Assembly (NCBI GenBank): GCA_023396615.1
Contig: JAEWVM010000019.1
Coordinates: 1-7,007 of the forward strand
Source of the DNA: Spirochaetota bacterium
Lineage (GTDB): Bacteria; Spirochaetota; UBA4802; JAFGJZ01
Direction of reading: 5' to 3'
DNA length: 7,007 nt
The notes beneath the pieces were generated by a model. The model saw only the letters and a list, made by a program, of their open reading frames with translations. It was not told where the DNA came from and made no database searches. Below, one piece after another: positions 1 to 6,346 of the stretch (position 1 is its first letter; every line of letters begins with the position of its first letter). The position numbers and the translations under genes are program-made.

Positions 1-584
1 TACATCAAGAATCGGGATATGTTGATTCTGACGGATCGCATCGGCAGGTTGCAGGAGAAATTGAAGCCGCTAAGAAGGTTTTAATTTGGTGCAAAGAGAA
101 TTCTGTTAATGATATTATGATTCACTATGATTATGAAGGTGTTTCATCTTGGGCACAGGGAAAATGGAAAACCAATATAAAACTTACAAAAGATTATGCT
201 GCATTTGTAAAAGAATCAGGAATTACCATAAAATGGATAAAAGTCAAGGCACATTCCGGGGATGAATATAATGAAGTTGCCGATTCTCTTGCAAAAACAG
301 GAGCAATGTCGAAGCCAGTTCAAAACGATACAGAAAACGAAAGAATATCATATGCCGAAACTTTCTGTTCTGATATAATGAATGAAGGACTTGCGGTAAA
401 ACGGCTCGAAAAGCAAGGATATTCAAGGATTGAAATCTATCTGGGAAAAGAAAAAGCAGGTTTAGCTGATGTTTATTTTAAGAAAAAAGGCGGCCTGAAA
501 TTAGATCTCAGAGGTTTTAAAGATGAATATTATAAGGACAGAATAATGACAATATGGAATTCTTTTGTAAGCAATATAAAATGA
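1..584 (+). CDS. RNase H family protein, viroplasmin type (5' partial)
   Basis: The reading frame is open from base 3, so the gene begins upstream of the window and the ATG at 117 is internal; 193 residues are visible. RNase H enzymes cleave the RNA strand of RNA-DNA hybrids in the cytoplasm with a metal-binding D-E-D-D core. Visible candidates, numbered from the first full codon, are E19 in VAGEIEA, D43 in HYDYEG, the loop histidine H84 in VKAHSGDEYNEVAD and the last aspartate D94. The first aspartate and any viroplasmin/caulimovirus-type N-terminal domain lie off the window. After the catalytic domain comes an extension of about 90 residues (roughly 100-193) ending in a lysine- and aromatic-rich segment, for which I recognise no family. 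The order of motifs makes RNase H membership confident; the viroplasmin subtype is inferred from the GEIEAA and YDYEGV wording. Confidence 0.85.
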   Translation, partial: HQESGYVDSDGSHRQVAGEIEAAKKVLIWCKENSVNDIMIHYDYEGVSSWAQGKWKTNIKLTKDYAAFVKESGITIKWIKVKAHSGDEYNEVADSLAKTGAMSKPVQNDTENERISYAETFCSDIMNEGLAVKRLEKQGYSRIEIYLGKEKAGLADVYFKKKGGLKLDLRGFKDEYYKDRIMTIWNSFVSNIK

Positions 585-638
585 AGAAATCATATCAGGC
601 GCATAAATAAAACTGATTATTAATAAAAACGGGGTATT

Positions 639-1241
639 ATGAAAAAATTAACAGTTTATATAATTTTATTTTTTGCTGTATTTATATGGTCGCTTATAAA
701 TCCACATGATTATTTTACATGGTTTCTGGAAGCTGCTCCCGCAATATTGTTTTTTCTGATTCTTTCTCTAACTTATAAAAAATTCAAATTTTCTTTGTTT
801 GTGTATTCATTTGTTCTCCTTCACTGTTTTGTACTATTAATCGGAGCTAAATATACTTACGCAGAAGTTCCTCTATTTAATTATTTAAAAGAAGTTTTCG
901 GTCTTGAGAGGAATAATTATGATAAAGTGGGTCATTTTATGCAGGGATTTGTTCCTGCTTTTATCACAAGAGAACTTCTTGTCAGATTAAAAGTCGTAAA
1001 TGGGAAAAACTGGCTGAAATATATAGTTGTTTCAATTTGTCTTGCAGTCAGTGCATTTTATGAATTTATTGAATGGTGGGTATCGGTTGCTACGGGAGAA
1101 TCGGCGGATTCATTTCTCGGAACACAAGGATACGTTTGGGATACTCAGTCGGATATGCTTTATGCAACAATAGGAGCTATTATTGCAGTTACGGTTTTTT
1201 CACGGTTGCATGATCTATCCATGAATAAGCTGAAAAATTAA
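639..1241 (+). CDS. DUF2238 (YjdF-type) integral membrane protein
   Basis: This 200-residue inner-membrane protein belongs to the DUF2238/YjdF family, whose function is unknown. Family signatures are clear: GAKYTYAEVPLF at about 69-80, RNNYDKVGHFMQGFVPA at 91-107, RELL at 111, YEFIEWW at 141-147, and FLGTQGYVWDTQSDM at 159-173, followed by a final hydrophobic helix and HDLS near the end. Hydrophobic segments fall at about 4-20, 31-46, 52-69, 127-140 and 172-187. The conserved acidic and histidine residues (D95, H99, E142, E145, D168, D172) sit near membrane borders and could bind metal or protons, but that is inference. The start is supported by a GGGG ribosome-binding site ending four bases before the ATG. 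It follows the RNase H gene by 54 bases on the same strand. Its length is normal for the family. Confidence 0.9.
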   Translation: MKKLTVYIILFFAVFIWSLINPHDYFTWFLEAAPAILFFLILSLTYKKFKFSLFVYSFVLLHCFVLLIGAKYTYAEVPLFNYLKEVFGLERNNYDKVGHFMQGFVPAFITRELLVRLKVVNGKNWLKYIVVSICLAVSAFYEFIEWWVSVATGESADSFLGTQGYVWDTQSDMLYATIGAIIAVTVFSRLHDLSMNKLKN

Positions 1242-2167
1242 GTAAATTTAATTTTTGCGATATATGCATCAAGATTGGGACTTACACCGTTTTCATCTTT
1301 CCTTCCTCTAATAGGCTGGGCGCCGTATTCTTTAATTAGTGCAGGATTTCCCATCGATGGTTCTGAATATTCTGCATATTCCGCAGTAAATAACGGAATA
1401 TGCATTTTCTGGGAAGATTTTGCAGCTTCGAATATTCCGCCTTCATCTTTTGCGGGAGATTCTACAATGAACACGGCTTTAGATAAAGCGCATATCAATT
1501 TGTTTCTTTCTATTGCTCTGAAAATGTTGAATTCTTCTTTCAGATAAAAAGGTGATATAATTAGAAAATTGTCAGGATTATAGATAGATTGAATTTTTTC
1601 AGTCATAGTGTAAGTGAAAAATCCGCAAGGAAGTATTCCGATTGTTTTACCGCCTGCTTCGATTGTTGATCTGTGAAGAATAGAGCCTCCGCCTTTGCTC
1701 ATATTTCCGACGGTAGTTATTGAATGAGAAGCCAGGGTTTTTGCGCCTTTAAATATAATCATTGAACCTTTCTCACTGGTTTCTGAATGAGCGAGAATTG
1801 CGGCGAGCGGTTCATTAAGAATCAGCGGAGAACCCATTAAATACAGCACCGGAGGAGCAGAATTCCCCAACCGCTGTTTTAAAATTTCCGGATAATCTTT
1901 GCTGAATATAAATAGCGGTTTAATTCCGACTTCTTCCATATCAGCACAATCATCTTCAATATCATCAGATATTTTTATTGCCGAAAGAATACCTTTAATA
2001 AAACTTTCTTTAAACGAAAATTCTTCTCTAATTTCCTTTTCTGAGAGGGAAAATAAGTCATCTATATTAAGAGACAATGATGTAAGAGTTTCATATATTT
2101 CAATAATTGAGGCACTTCCGATCCCTTCAGCGCGTTCAAGTGCAATCCACTGTGTATTTCTGTTCAT
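1238..2167 (-). CDS. Divergent DprA/Smf-like Rossmann protein
   Basis: The 309-residue protein has the DprA/Smf layout. An N-terminal helix-hairpin-helix-like region (WIALERAEGIGSAS, 7-20) is followed by the family entry motif DYPEILKQ...PPVLYLMG (91-112), then a Rossmann core with HRSTIEAGGKTIGILPCG (165-182), IYNPDN (195-200), FRAIERNKLICALSKAVFIVES (216-237, DprA FxxRNRIIAGLS) and GGIFEAA (243-249). Canonical DprA binds single-stranded DNA and loads RecA during transformation or recombination. Several core motifs are changed: the IVGxR segment reads ILAHSETSEKG, SGxAxGID reads VGNMSKGGGS, and the later PG loop is missing. There is no C-terminal winged helix. It is last in a minus-strand operon, 15 bases after the permease, with a GGAGA ribosome-binding site. 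Fold is confident; a canonical DprA role is not. A diverged paralogue or a DprA-like conflict-system protein are alternatives. Confidence 0.8.
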   Translation of the reverse strand: MNRNTQWIALERAEGIGSASIIEIYETLTSLSLNIDDLFSLSEKEIREEFSFKESFIKGILSAIKISDDIEDDCADMEEVGIKPLFIFSKDYPEILKQRLGNSAPPVLYLMGSPLILNEPLAAILAHSETSEKGSMIIFKGAKTLASHSITTVGNMSKGGGSILHRSTIEAGGKTIGILPCGFFTYTMTEKIQSIYNPDNFLIISPFYLKEEFNIFRAIERNKLICALSKAVFIVESPAKDEGGIFEAAKSSQKMHIPLFTAEYAEYSEPSMGNPALIKEYGAQPIRGRKDENGVSPNLDAYIAKIKFT

Positions 2168-2182
2168 TATTTCTCCATATAA

Positions 2183-3136
2183 CTAAATAACTTTTCGGGC
2201 AGTTCCTTTAAATATTATTAAAAGAAAAAATGCGCCGCCTGCAAATCCGGTTATTATTCCGGCTGGAATTTCAAATGGATAAAAAACTGACCTTGCAAAA
2301 GTATCGCATAGTGCTAAAAAAACAGCTCCGCAAACAGGAACAAGTAAAATTAATTTTTTTGTGCTCTCACCGGCGAAGTGTCTCACGAGATGCGGAATAA
2401 TCAGACCTACAAATGGAATTACTCCAGCGGCTGAAACGGAAATTGAAACAAGTGCTGAAGCTGCAAGGAAAAGAATTAAAATATCTGAATTTTTTATTCC
2501 GGCTCCGATTCTGAAGGATTCTCCGAAGGAAATAATTGTAAGTTTTTGAGAATTATAAAGTATCACTAAAAATGATATTATAAAAACAGGAATGATAAAC
2601 GGAGTTAATTCAAATCTTGCAATCGATATATCTCCCATCATCCATGATAGCGCTTTGTGTACGGCTCTGGATTCTGAAAATGAAAACAATAACATAACTG
2701 CTGATGAAAAAAACATATTTAAACTTACCCCAAAGAGAATAAGTCTTGAATCAGAAAGTTCAAACCGTTTTGCCGCAATTATCGTAACTGCGGCTGAAAA
2801 AGAAGCTCCTGCAAAAGCAAAAAGCGGAATAGACGTGGAAGGCATTGCAAATATTATTGCAAATGCTGCGGCAAACGAAGCTCCGCCTGAGACTCCGGTT
2901 GTATAAGCTTCGGCAAGAGGATTTCTGAATATCGATTGAAATACAAGAGCGCTTAGAGCTAACGAAGCTCCGGTTATTGATGCGATAATTAATCTCGGAA
3001 TACGCAGATTAATTATAATAAAATAATCAGGAGTATTCTTGTTTAATGAAAACAAGTTGATGAAATCTCCTCCCGAAGAAAGAAAAATCATATAAAGCAG
3101 GGCGATAGAAGGCAGAATTAGATATTTAAGTTTCAT
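2183..3136 (-). CDS. BtuC/FecCD-family ABC importer permease
   Basis: This 317-residue polytopic membrane protein is the permease of a type II ABC importer for cobamides, ferric siderophores or haem. Family signatures are LRIPRLIIASITGASLALS (44-62), FQSIFRNPLAEAYTTGVSGGA (66-86), the cytoplasmic coupling segment SFGESFRIGAGI (203-214), and GVIPFVGLIIPHLVRHFAGE (238-257) with CDTFAR and EIPAGIITGFAGGAFF near the end. R45, R48 and R282 sit where E. coli BtuC has the arginines that dock BtuF, suggesting normal pairing with the upstream binding protein. The start is an ATG overlapping the stop of the binding-protein gene as ATGA, with AAGGG four bases upstream. The coupling segment implies an ATPase partner, yet none is encoded next to it; the DprA-like gene occupies the place where one would be expected. 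The substrate cannot be read from sequence. Confidence 0.92.
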   Translation of the reverse strand: MKLKYLILPSIALLYMIFLSSGGDFINLFSLNKNTPDYFIIINLRIPRLIIASITGASLALSALVFQSIFRNPLAEAYTTGVSGGASFAAAFAIIFAMPSTSIPLFAFAGASFSAAVTIIAAKRFELSDSRLILFGVSLNMFFSSAVMLLFSFSESRAVHKALSWMMGDISIARFELTPFIIPVFIISFLVILYNSQKLTIISFGESFRIGAGIKNSDILILFLAASALVSISVSAAGVIPFVGLIIPHLVRHFAGESTKKLILLVPVCGAVFLALCDTFARSVFYPFEIPAGIITGFAGGAFFLLIIFKGTARKVI

Positions 3137-3915
3137 TTTCCCTTAAAGCTTTTGATGGAAGCTATAAAATCACTTGGGGTATAGTAACAAGAATTTTCTG
3201 AATTATAAATCTGCAAAGTTATATTTTTCAAACCGATACGATTTAAAACTTGATGAAGTTCATCGGCACCGCCGATATCTGAAATCAGTATTATATCCGG
3301 ATTCAAATCAGCAAGATATTCAAGTGAAATAAACGGGTAGGGGTTTTTAGTCTTTATTATATTTGAAAATCCAGCAGCTTCTGCGGCATCAGACATAAAT
3401 GAATTTGAACTCACTGCAACAAGCGGAACAGAATTTAAAAGTATAACTGCTTTTTTCATTTTTTCCGGAGAAAATGAAGTCACAATTTCTCTATAATCAA
3501 TCAGTTTGCGGTCAGGATTATAATTCAATTTATCGGCAATCAGTCGATAGTTATTTTCAATGTCCGTATAACTTTCATTTTCTATTAAATACAATATTTC
3601 TATTCCGGCACATTCAATCTGCTCATTTTTTATCATGGTTTCATCTTCAATACTCATTATCACAAGGTCGGGATTTAAAGAAATGATTTTTTCCATGCTT
3701 GGAATTATGGAATTCCCTATCAGTTCGGCATTTTTCACTGCCGGACAAAACGGAGTGATGCCGACAAGAAGATCCGACTTTCCCATATCTATAATCATTC
3801 TTGTGATGGAAGGCGAAAGTGAAACAATCCGGTTATACCTGTGTTCATTATTTGAAGATGAAGTGCTTTTACATGATAAAAAAATTAAAAGAAAAATAGA
3901 GATAAGTATTCTCAT
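3133..3915 (-). CDS. BtuF-like periplasmic-binding lipoprotein of ABC importer
   Basis: The product (260 residues from this start) is a class III substrate-binding protein for corrinoids, siderophores or haem. It begins with a lipoprotein signal, MRILISIFLLIFLSC, with C15 as the likely lipidated cysteine; the lipobox is relaxed, with F rather than L at -3. Lobe 1 holds RIVSLSPSITRMIIDMG (29-45) and SMEKIISLNPDLVIM (73-87); lobe 2 holds PYPFISLEYLADLNPDIILIS (192-212). E75 and E199 align with the two BtuF glutamates that salt-bridge to BtuC arginines. I chose the ATG at 3915 over a TTG 27 bases upstream because it overlaps the preceding stop as ATGA, has GGGAA at the right distance, and puts the signal peptide at the N-terminus. 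It overlaps the permease by four bases in the same way. The absence of a visible cobalamin riboswitch leaves the ligand open. Confidence 0.9.
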   Translation of the reverse strand: MRILISIFLLIFLSCKSTSSSNNEHRYNRIVSLSPSITRMIIDMGKSDLLVGITPFCPAVKNAELIGNSIIPSMEKIISLNPDLVIMSIEDETMIKNEQIECAGIEILYLIENESYTDIENNYRLIADKLNYNPDRKLIDYREIVTSFSPEKMKKAVILLNSVPLVAVSSNSFMSDAAEAAGFSNIIKTKNPYPFISLEYLADLNPDIILISDIGGADELHQVLNRIGLKNITLQIYNSENSCYYTPSDFIASIKSFKGK

Positions 3916-4337
3916 ATATGTTCCCAATAAAAATCTACCCAATTGTCGGATCCTATGACTTCTCCTGCAGTAATTTGATCAAGATTTTTTCTTGAGACAA
4001 GAACAAATACATCAATTATTACGTTATTAAATATTTCCTTGATTTTTCTTACCGTCTCACCGGAATCATAAATATCGTCACAAAGGATATACCTTCCGAA
4101 TTGGAGCTCCGGAACATCTCCTATGATGAAGTCTCCTCGCGATTTTCCCCTATAACTTGATATTTCGACATATTTAATAGGCAGAGACAAATTGCGGCTC
4201 ATAAAATATGATAGAAAAAAACCGCCTTTAAGAGGGCAGATTATTCCGTCATAATGAATTCCCTTTGTTTCTGCAATAGAAAGCAGTTTATGACAAAGTT
4301 CGGCGTATTTCTCATGCGATATGAAATAATTACTCAT
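3912..4337 (-). CDS. Small type I phosphoribosyltransferase
   Basis: This 141-residue cytosolic protein has the type I phosphoribosyltransferase fold. The PRPP-binding motif is YILCDDIYDSGETVRKI (83-99), with the paired aspartates D87-D88 and the SGET phosphate loop. An early GIICPLKGGFFLSYFMSRNL (31-50) matches the PRPP-loop region of purine phosphoribosyltransferases, and the C-terminal WVDFYWEHI resembles the WxxFPWE ending of xanthine/guanine enzymes. Transfer of phosphoribose from PRPP to a purine base, as in salvage, is the default reading; the acceptor base is not determined. It is the first gene of the minus-strand operon and its stop overlaps the binding-protein start as ATGA. The only Shine-Dalgarno-like sequence, AAAGG, lies almost against the ATG, so initiation may be weak or depend on the leader. 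Its pairing with an importer and a DprA-like gene is unusual. Confidence 0.85.
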   Translation of the reverse strand: MSNYFISHEKYAELCHKLLSIAETKGIHYDGIICPLKGGFFLSYFMSRNLSLPIKYVEISSYRGKSRGDFIIGDVPELQFGRYILCDDIYDSGETVRKIKEIFNNVIIDVFVLVSRKNLDQITAGEVIGSDNWVDFYWEHI

Positions 4338-4375
4338 ACCTTTTTGTTTTTTAATGTGCCTTTTTTTTCAAGGAA

Positions 4376-4404
4376 AATATAAGCGGATTCTTAATTTTGT
4401 TTGA
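4376..4404 (-). promoter_or_regulatory. Possible promoter of the minus-strand operon
   Basis: In the 109-base gap between the divergent phosphoribosyltransferase and kinase-phosphatase genes, the minus strand reads TATATT (complement of 4376-4381), a fair -10 about 40 bases ahead of the start codon. The -35 at 17 bases spacing (TCAAAC) is poor. The same gap holds a run of eight T on the plus strand, giving an A-rich leader for this operon. No cobalamin, purine or other riboswitch core is recognisable here. This is a weak call. Confidence 0.25.
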
Positions 4405-4430
4405 CTTAAAATTCTGAAATTTAAAATAAT
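4401..4430 (+). promoter_or_regulatory. Candidate sigma-70-type promoter of the kinase-phosphatase gene
   Basis: TTGACT (4401-4406, five of six to consensus) and AATAAT (4425-4430, five of six) are separated by 18 bases. Transcription would start near 4437, giving a leader of only about ten bases with CAGG (4437-4440) as the ribosome-binding site, six bases before the ATG. The short leader is a little unusual but workable. Confidence 0.45.
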
Positions 4431-4446
4431 ACTGAACAGGTTCATT

Positions 4447-5145
4447 ATGCCGTTAAAATTTGTTAAATCACTAAATTATGCAGTTGAAGGGATTTTGCAT
4501 GCAGCCAAAACCCAAAGACATGTCAGAATTCATTTTCTTGTAATAATTATTCTACTCATTGTTTGTTTTCTTTTGGGCGTTCAAAAGAATGATTTCATAA
4601 TAGTATCTTTAATTGCAGCACTTGTTATCATTTCAGAAATATTCAATTCTGCAGTTGAAACCCTTGTCGATATGGTATCGCCGAGAAAGAACGAAATGGC
4701 AAGAGTTACTAAAGATATGGCTGCCGGTGCTGTTTTGATTTCAGCGGGCACTGCAATAATAGCCGCATTCTATATTCTGCTGCCTTATCTTGAATCGTTT
4801 TATATGAATGGTTTCAAAATAATCAAACACCAAAACGGTGATATAGCACTTTCTGCAATGATGATAGTAACACTTTCCGTAATTATGATTAAGTCTTATT
4901 TCGGAAAAGGTACACCGTTGCGCGGCGGAATGCCTTCAGGTCATTCCGCATTATCCTTTTCAGCGATAGTCTCAGCATTATACAGCTTGGACAGTATTGT
5001 TGCCGTTTGCGTTATAATTTTCATTGGCTTAGTTATATCTTTGAGCCGCATAGTACAAAAGATTCACACACCGCTCGAGGTTTTTGCAGGTATTCTGACA
5101 GGAGCAACCATTACTTGGGGAATGTTTATGGTATTTGCAGTTTAA
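4447..5145 (+). CDS. DgkA-type lipid kinase fused to PAP2 phosphatase
   Basis: The 232-residue membrane protein joins two lipid enzymes. Residues 1-113 form a prokaryotic diacylglycerol/undecaprenol kinase with three membrane helices. SEIFNSAVETLVD (63-75) and KDMAAGAVLISAG (89-101) carry E64, N67, E71, K89 and D90, matching E. coli DgkA E69, N72, E76, K94 and D95. Residues about 130-232 form a PAP2 phosphatase with PSGH (163-166) and SRIVQKIHTPLEVFAG (200-215), the SRx5H motif with H207. The first PAP2 motif, normally KxxxxxxRP, appears as K154-GTPL-R159-G, a shortened variant. The likely substrates are undecaprenol and undecaprenyl phosphate or diphosphate, the wall and surface-glycan carrier pool, with diacylglycerol/phosphatidate as the alternative. 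Kinase-PAP2 fusions are known in bacteria. The gene stands alone, divergent from the phosphoribosyltransferase operon and convergent with the DUF4015 gene. Confidence 0.92.
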   Translation: MPLKFVKSLNYAVEGILHAAKTQRHVRIHFLVIIILLIVCFLLGVQKNDFIIVSLIAALVIISEIFNSAVETLVDMVSPRKNEMARVTKDMAAGAVLISAGTAIIAAFYILLPYLESFYMNGFKIIKHQNGDIALSAMMIVTLSVIMIKSYFGKGTPLRGGMPSGHSALSFSAIVSALYSLDSIVAVCVIIFIGLVISLSRIVQKIHTPLEVFAGILTGATITWGMFMVFAV

Positions 5146-5192
5146 CGAATTTGAGTTAATTCTTATTAATTGTTATAATAACAGAATATTTC

Positions 5193-5242
5193 TCAATAAG
5201 CAGTCTGCCATAAACAAACTGCTTATTGATTGATTTATTTTA
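5193..5242 (+). terminator. Hairpin terminator between convergent genes
   Basis: TCAATAAGCAGT (5193-5204) and ACTGCTTATTGA (5218-5229) form a perfect 12-bp stem with a 13-base loop. On the plus strand it is followed by an imperfect T-rich tail running into the stop codon of the opposing gene, so it should end the kinase-phosphatase transcript about 50 bases after its stop. On the minus strand the stem begins six bases past the DUF4015 stop, so it may serve both directions, though the minus-side tail has no T run. Confidence 0.7.
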
Positions 5243-6209
5243 TGTTATAATAGTTCTGCATTGCCTGATAAGTAGTAGCATATTCCTGTGCAGCATTCCA
5301 GAAAATATAACCGCCGACTTTAGCATCATGAACCGCTTTTATCTGTTCTTCCTGATATTTTTGGAATGAAAGACCGCTTGTTTTAACTTTCATTTTGAAA
5401 GCCTGAATATACGGAACAATATGCGCATTAGAAACTCGTTCTTTTGCTCTGACTGAAGTTGTATAAACGGTATAATAAGGATCTTTGATCATTTTCTGGC
5501 TCCATGTATAATGCGAAGGATACGCCATCGGACATATTACATCAGCAACTTTATCCATGGATTCCATACGTTGCCCGATTATATCATTAACATTAAGAGG
5601 AATTCTTCCAAAAACATCAGCAGCAACACGCACATTATAAGATTTTACTCTTTCTTTTGTGGTTGAAATGAGTGTTTCTACGAATGAATATTTCTGTTCC
5701 AAAGTAAGATGTTTTAATTTCGAAGAATCCTCAAATCTGATGTAATCGAGCTGAATTTCCTTAAATCCGTTTTTTGCAGCGTTTTCGCTTACTGCATAAA
5801 TTGATTCAAGCTTTTCCTTTGAAACCGGAAATGTTGTTAGTCCGTCCTGAAAGCAGACAACGCGGGCAATAGGGTGAAGACCAGCATCAAGGATCATTTT
5901 TACATTCTCTGCTGGAGTCGCGCATTTATTTCCCGGAGCCGGCTGAACATCAATTACGAGTGTATTGATGTTGGATTTTTTTGCCATTTCTATGAAGCGG
6001 GCGAGTTTTTCAGGATTTTTCCCTGACGGCTGAGTCAAATAAATTCCTCTGTAAAAATCAGGGAAAACATAAGCTTTTGATTCGGCTTTAACATCCTGTT
6101 TTCCGTCATTTTTTTTATCAGCATCTGATGATATCTTTTTATTGGCAACTGCTGCTGCAACAGCCAATACGGAAACCAAAGAAAACGCAATAACAATAAT
6201 CTTTTTCAT
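5235..6209 (-). CDS. Secreted DUF4015-type putative glycoside hydrolase (TIM barrel)
   Basis: The 324-residue protein starts with a signal peptide (MKKIIVIAFSLVSVLAVAAA, cleavage probably after about residue 23), then a lysine/aspartate-rich linker to about 45. The rest fits the DUF4015 putative glycosyl-hydrolase barrel: FYRGIYLTQPSG (52-63), NTLVIDVQPAPG (82-93), HPIARVVCFQD (112-122), GFKEIQLDYIRFE (148-160), RVAADVFGRIP (194-204), VICPMAYPSHY (224-234), IVPYIQAF (264-271) and GGYIFWNA (299-306). D155, D198 and Y230 are conserved-looking candidates for the active site, by inference. The usual long insert with a tryptophan-rich VDP segment before the EIQ(F/L)DY motif is short here. No anchor beyond the signal is seen, so it should act outside the cytoplasmic membrane, plausibly on surface or wall polysaccharide. 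AAAAGG six bases before the ATG supports the start. Confidence 0.85.
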   Translation of the reverse strand: MKKIIVIAFSLVSVLAVAAAVANKKISSDADKKNDGKQDVKAESKAYVFPDFYRGIYLTQPSGKNPEKLARFIEMAKKSNINTLVIDVQPAPGNKCATPAENVKMILDAGLHPIARVVCFQDGLTTFPVSKEKLESIYAVSENAAKNGFKEIQLDYIRFEDSSKLKHLTLEQKYSFVETLISTTKERVKSYNVRVAADVFGRIPLNVNDIIGQRMESMDKVADVICPMAYPSHYTWSQKMIKDPYYTVYTTSVRAKERVSNAHIVPYIQAFKMKVKTSGLSFQKYQEEQIKAVHDAKVGGYIFWNAAQEYATTYQAMQNYYNIK

Positions 6210-6276
6210 TTTGAACCTTTTCTAATAATTAAGCTGAACGTATGAACTGTTTAAAATATCGGCAATATTTGACAAG

Positions 6277-6292
6277 CAAAAGATATCTTTTG
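6277..6292. promoter_or_regulatory. Perfect 16-bp palindrome in divergent intergenic region
   Basis: CAAAAGATATCTTTTG is an exact inverted repeat without spacer, centred 75 bases ahead of the DUF4015 start and 129 bases ahead of the lipoprotein start. It is flanked by a 9-base inverted pair, AAAATATCG at 6253-6261 and CGATATTTT at 6313-6321. This is the form of a dimeric repressor operator; AT-rich chance occurrence is the alternative. No known regulator consensus is matched. Confidence 0.4.
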
Positions 6293-6346
6293 TGAGGATA
6301 CGATTTATTTTTCGATATTTTGCCAAATTAAGTATCTTTATAAACA

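Noticed and set aside
117..584. RNase H gene starting at the ATG at 117
   Set aside because: The frame is open all the way to base 3 and the upstream residues contain the family motif VAGEIEAA with the catalytic glutamate, so 117 is internal.
2592..2906. Plus-strand ORF of 104 codons inside the permease gene
   Set aside because: It is antisense to a confidently identified permease and its translation resembles no family. The other long plus-strand frames at 1275-1547, 1899-2186 and 3635-3958 fail for the same reason.
3916..3942. Longer binding protein starting at TTG (3942)
   Set aside because: It would place nine extra residues ahead of the signal peptide; the ATG at 3915 has a better ribosome-binding site and the ATGA overlap seen elsewhere in the operon.
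4338..4446. Cobalamin or purine riboswitch ahead of the importer operon
   Set aside because: The leader is short and A/T-rich, with no B12-box or purine-core sequence.
5159..5187. Second hairpin ATTCT...AGAAT upstream of the main terminator, with TGTTATAATAACA at 5171-5183
   Set aside because: The longer stem is bulged and AT-only in its inner part, and no T tract follows on either strand; the 5193-5229 hairpin is the convincing terminator.
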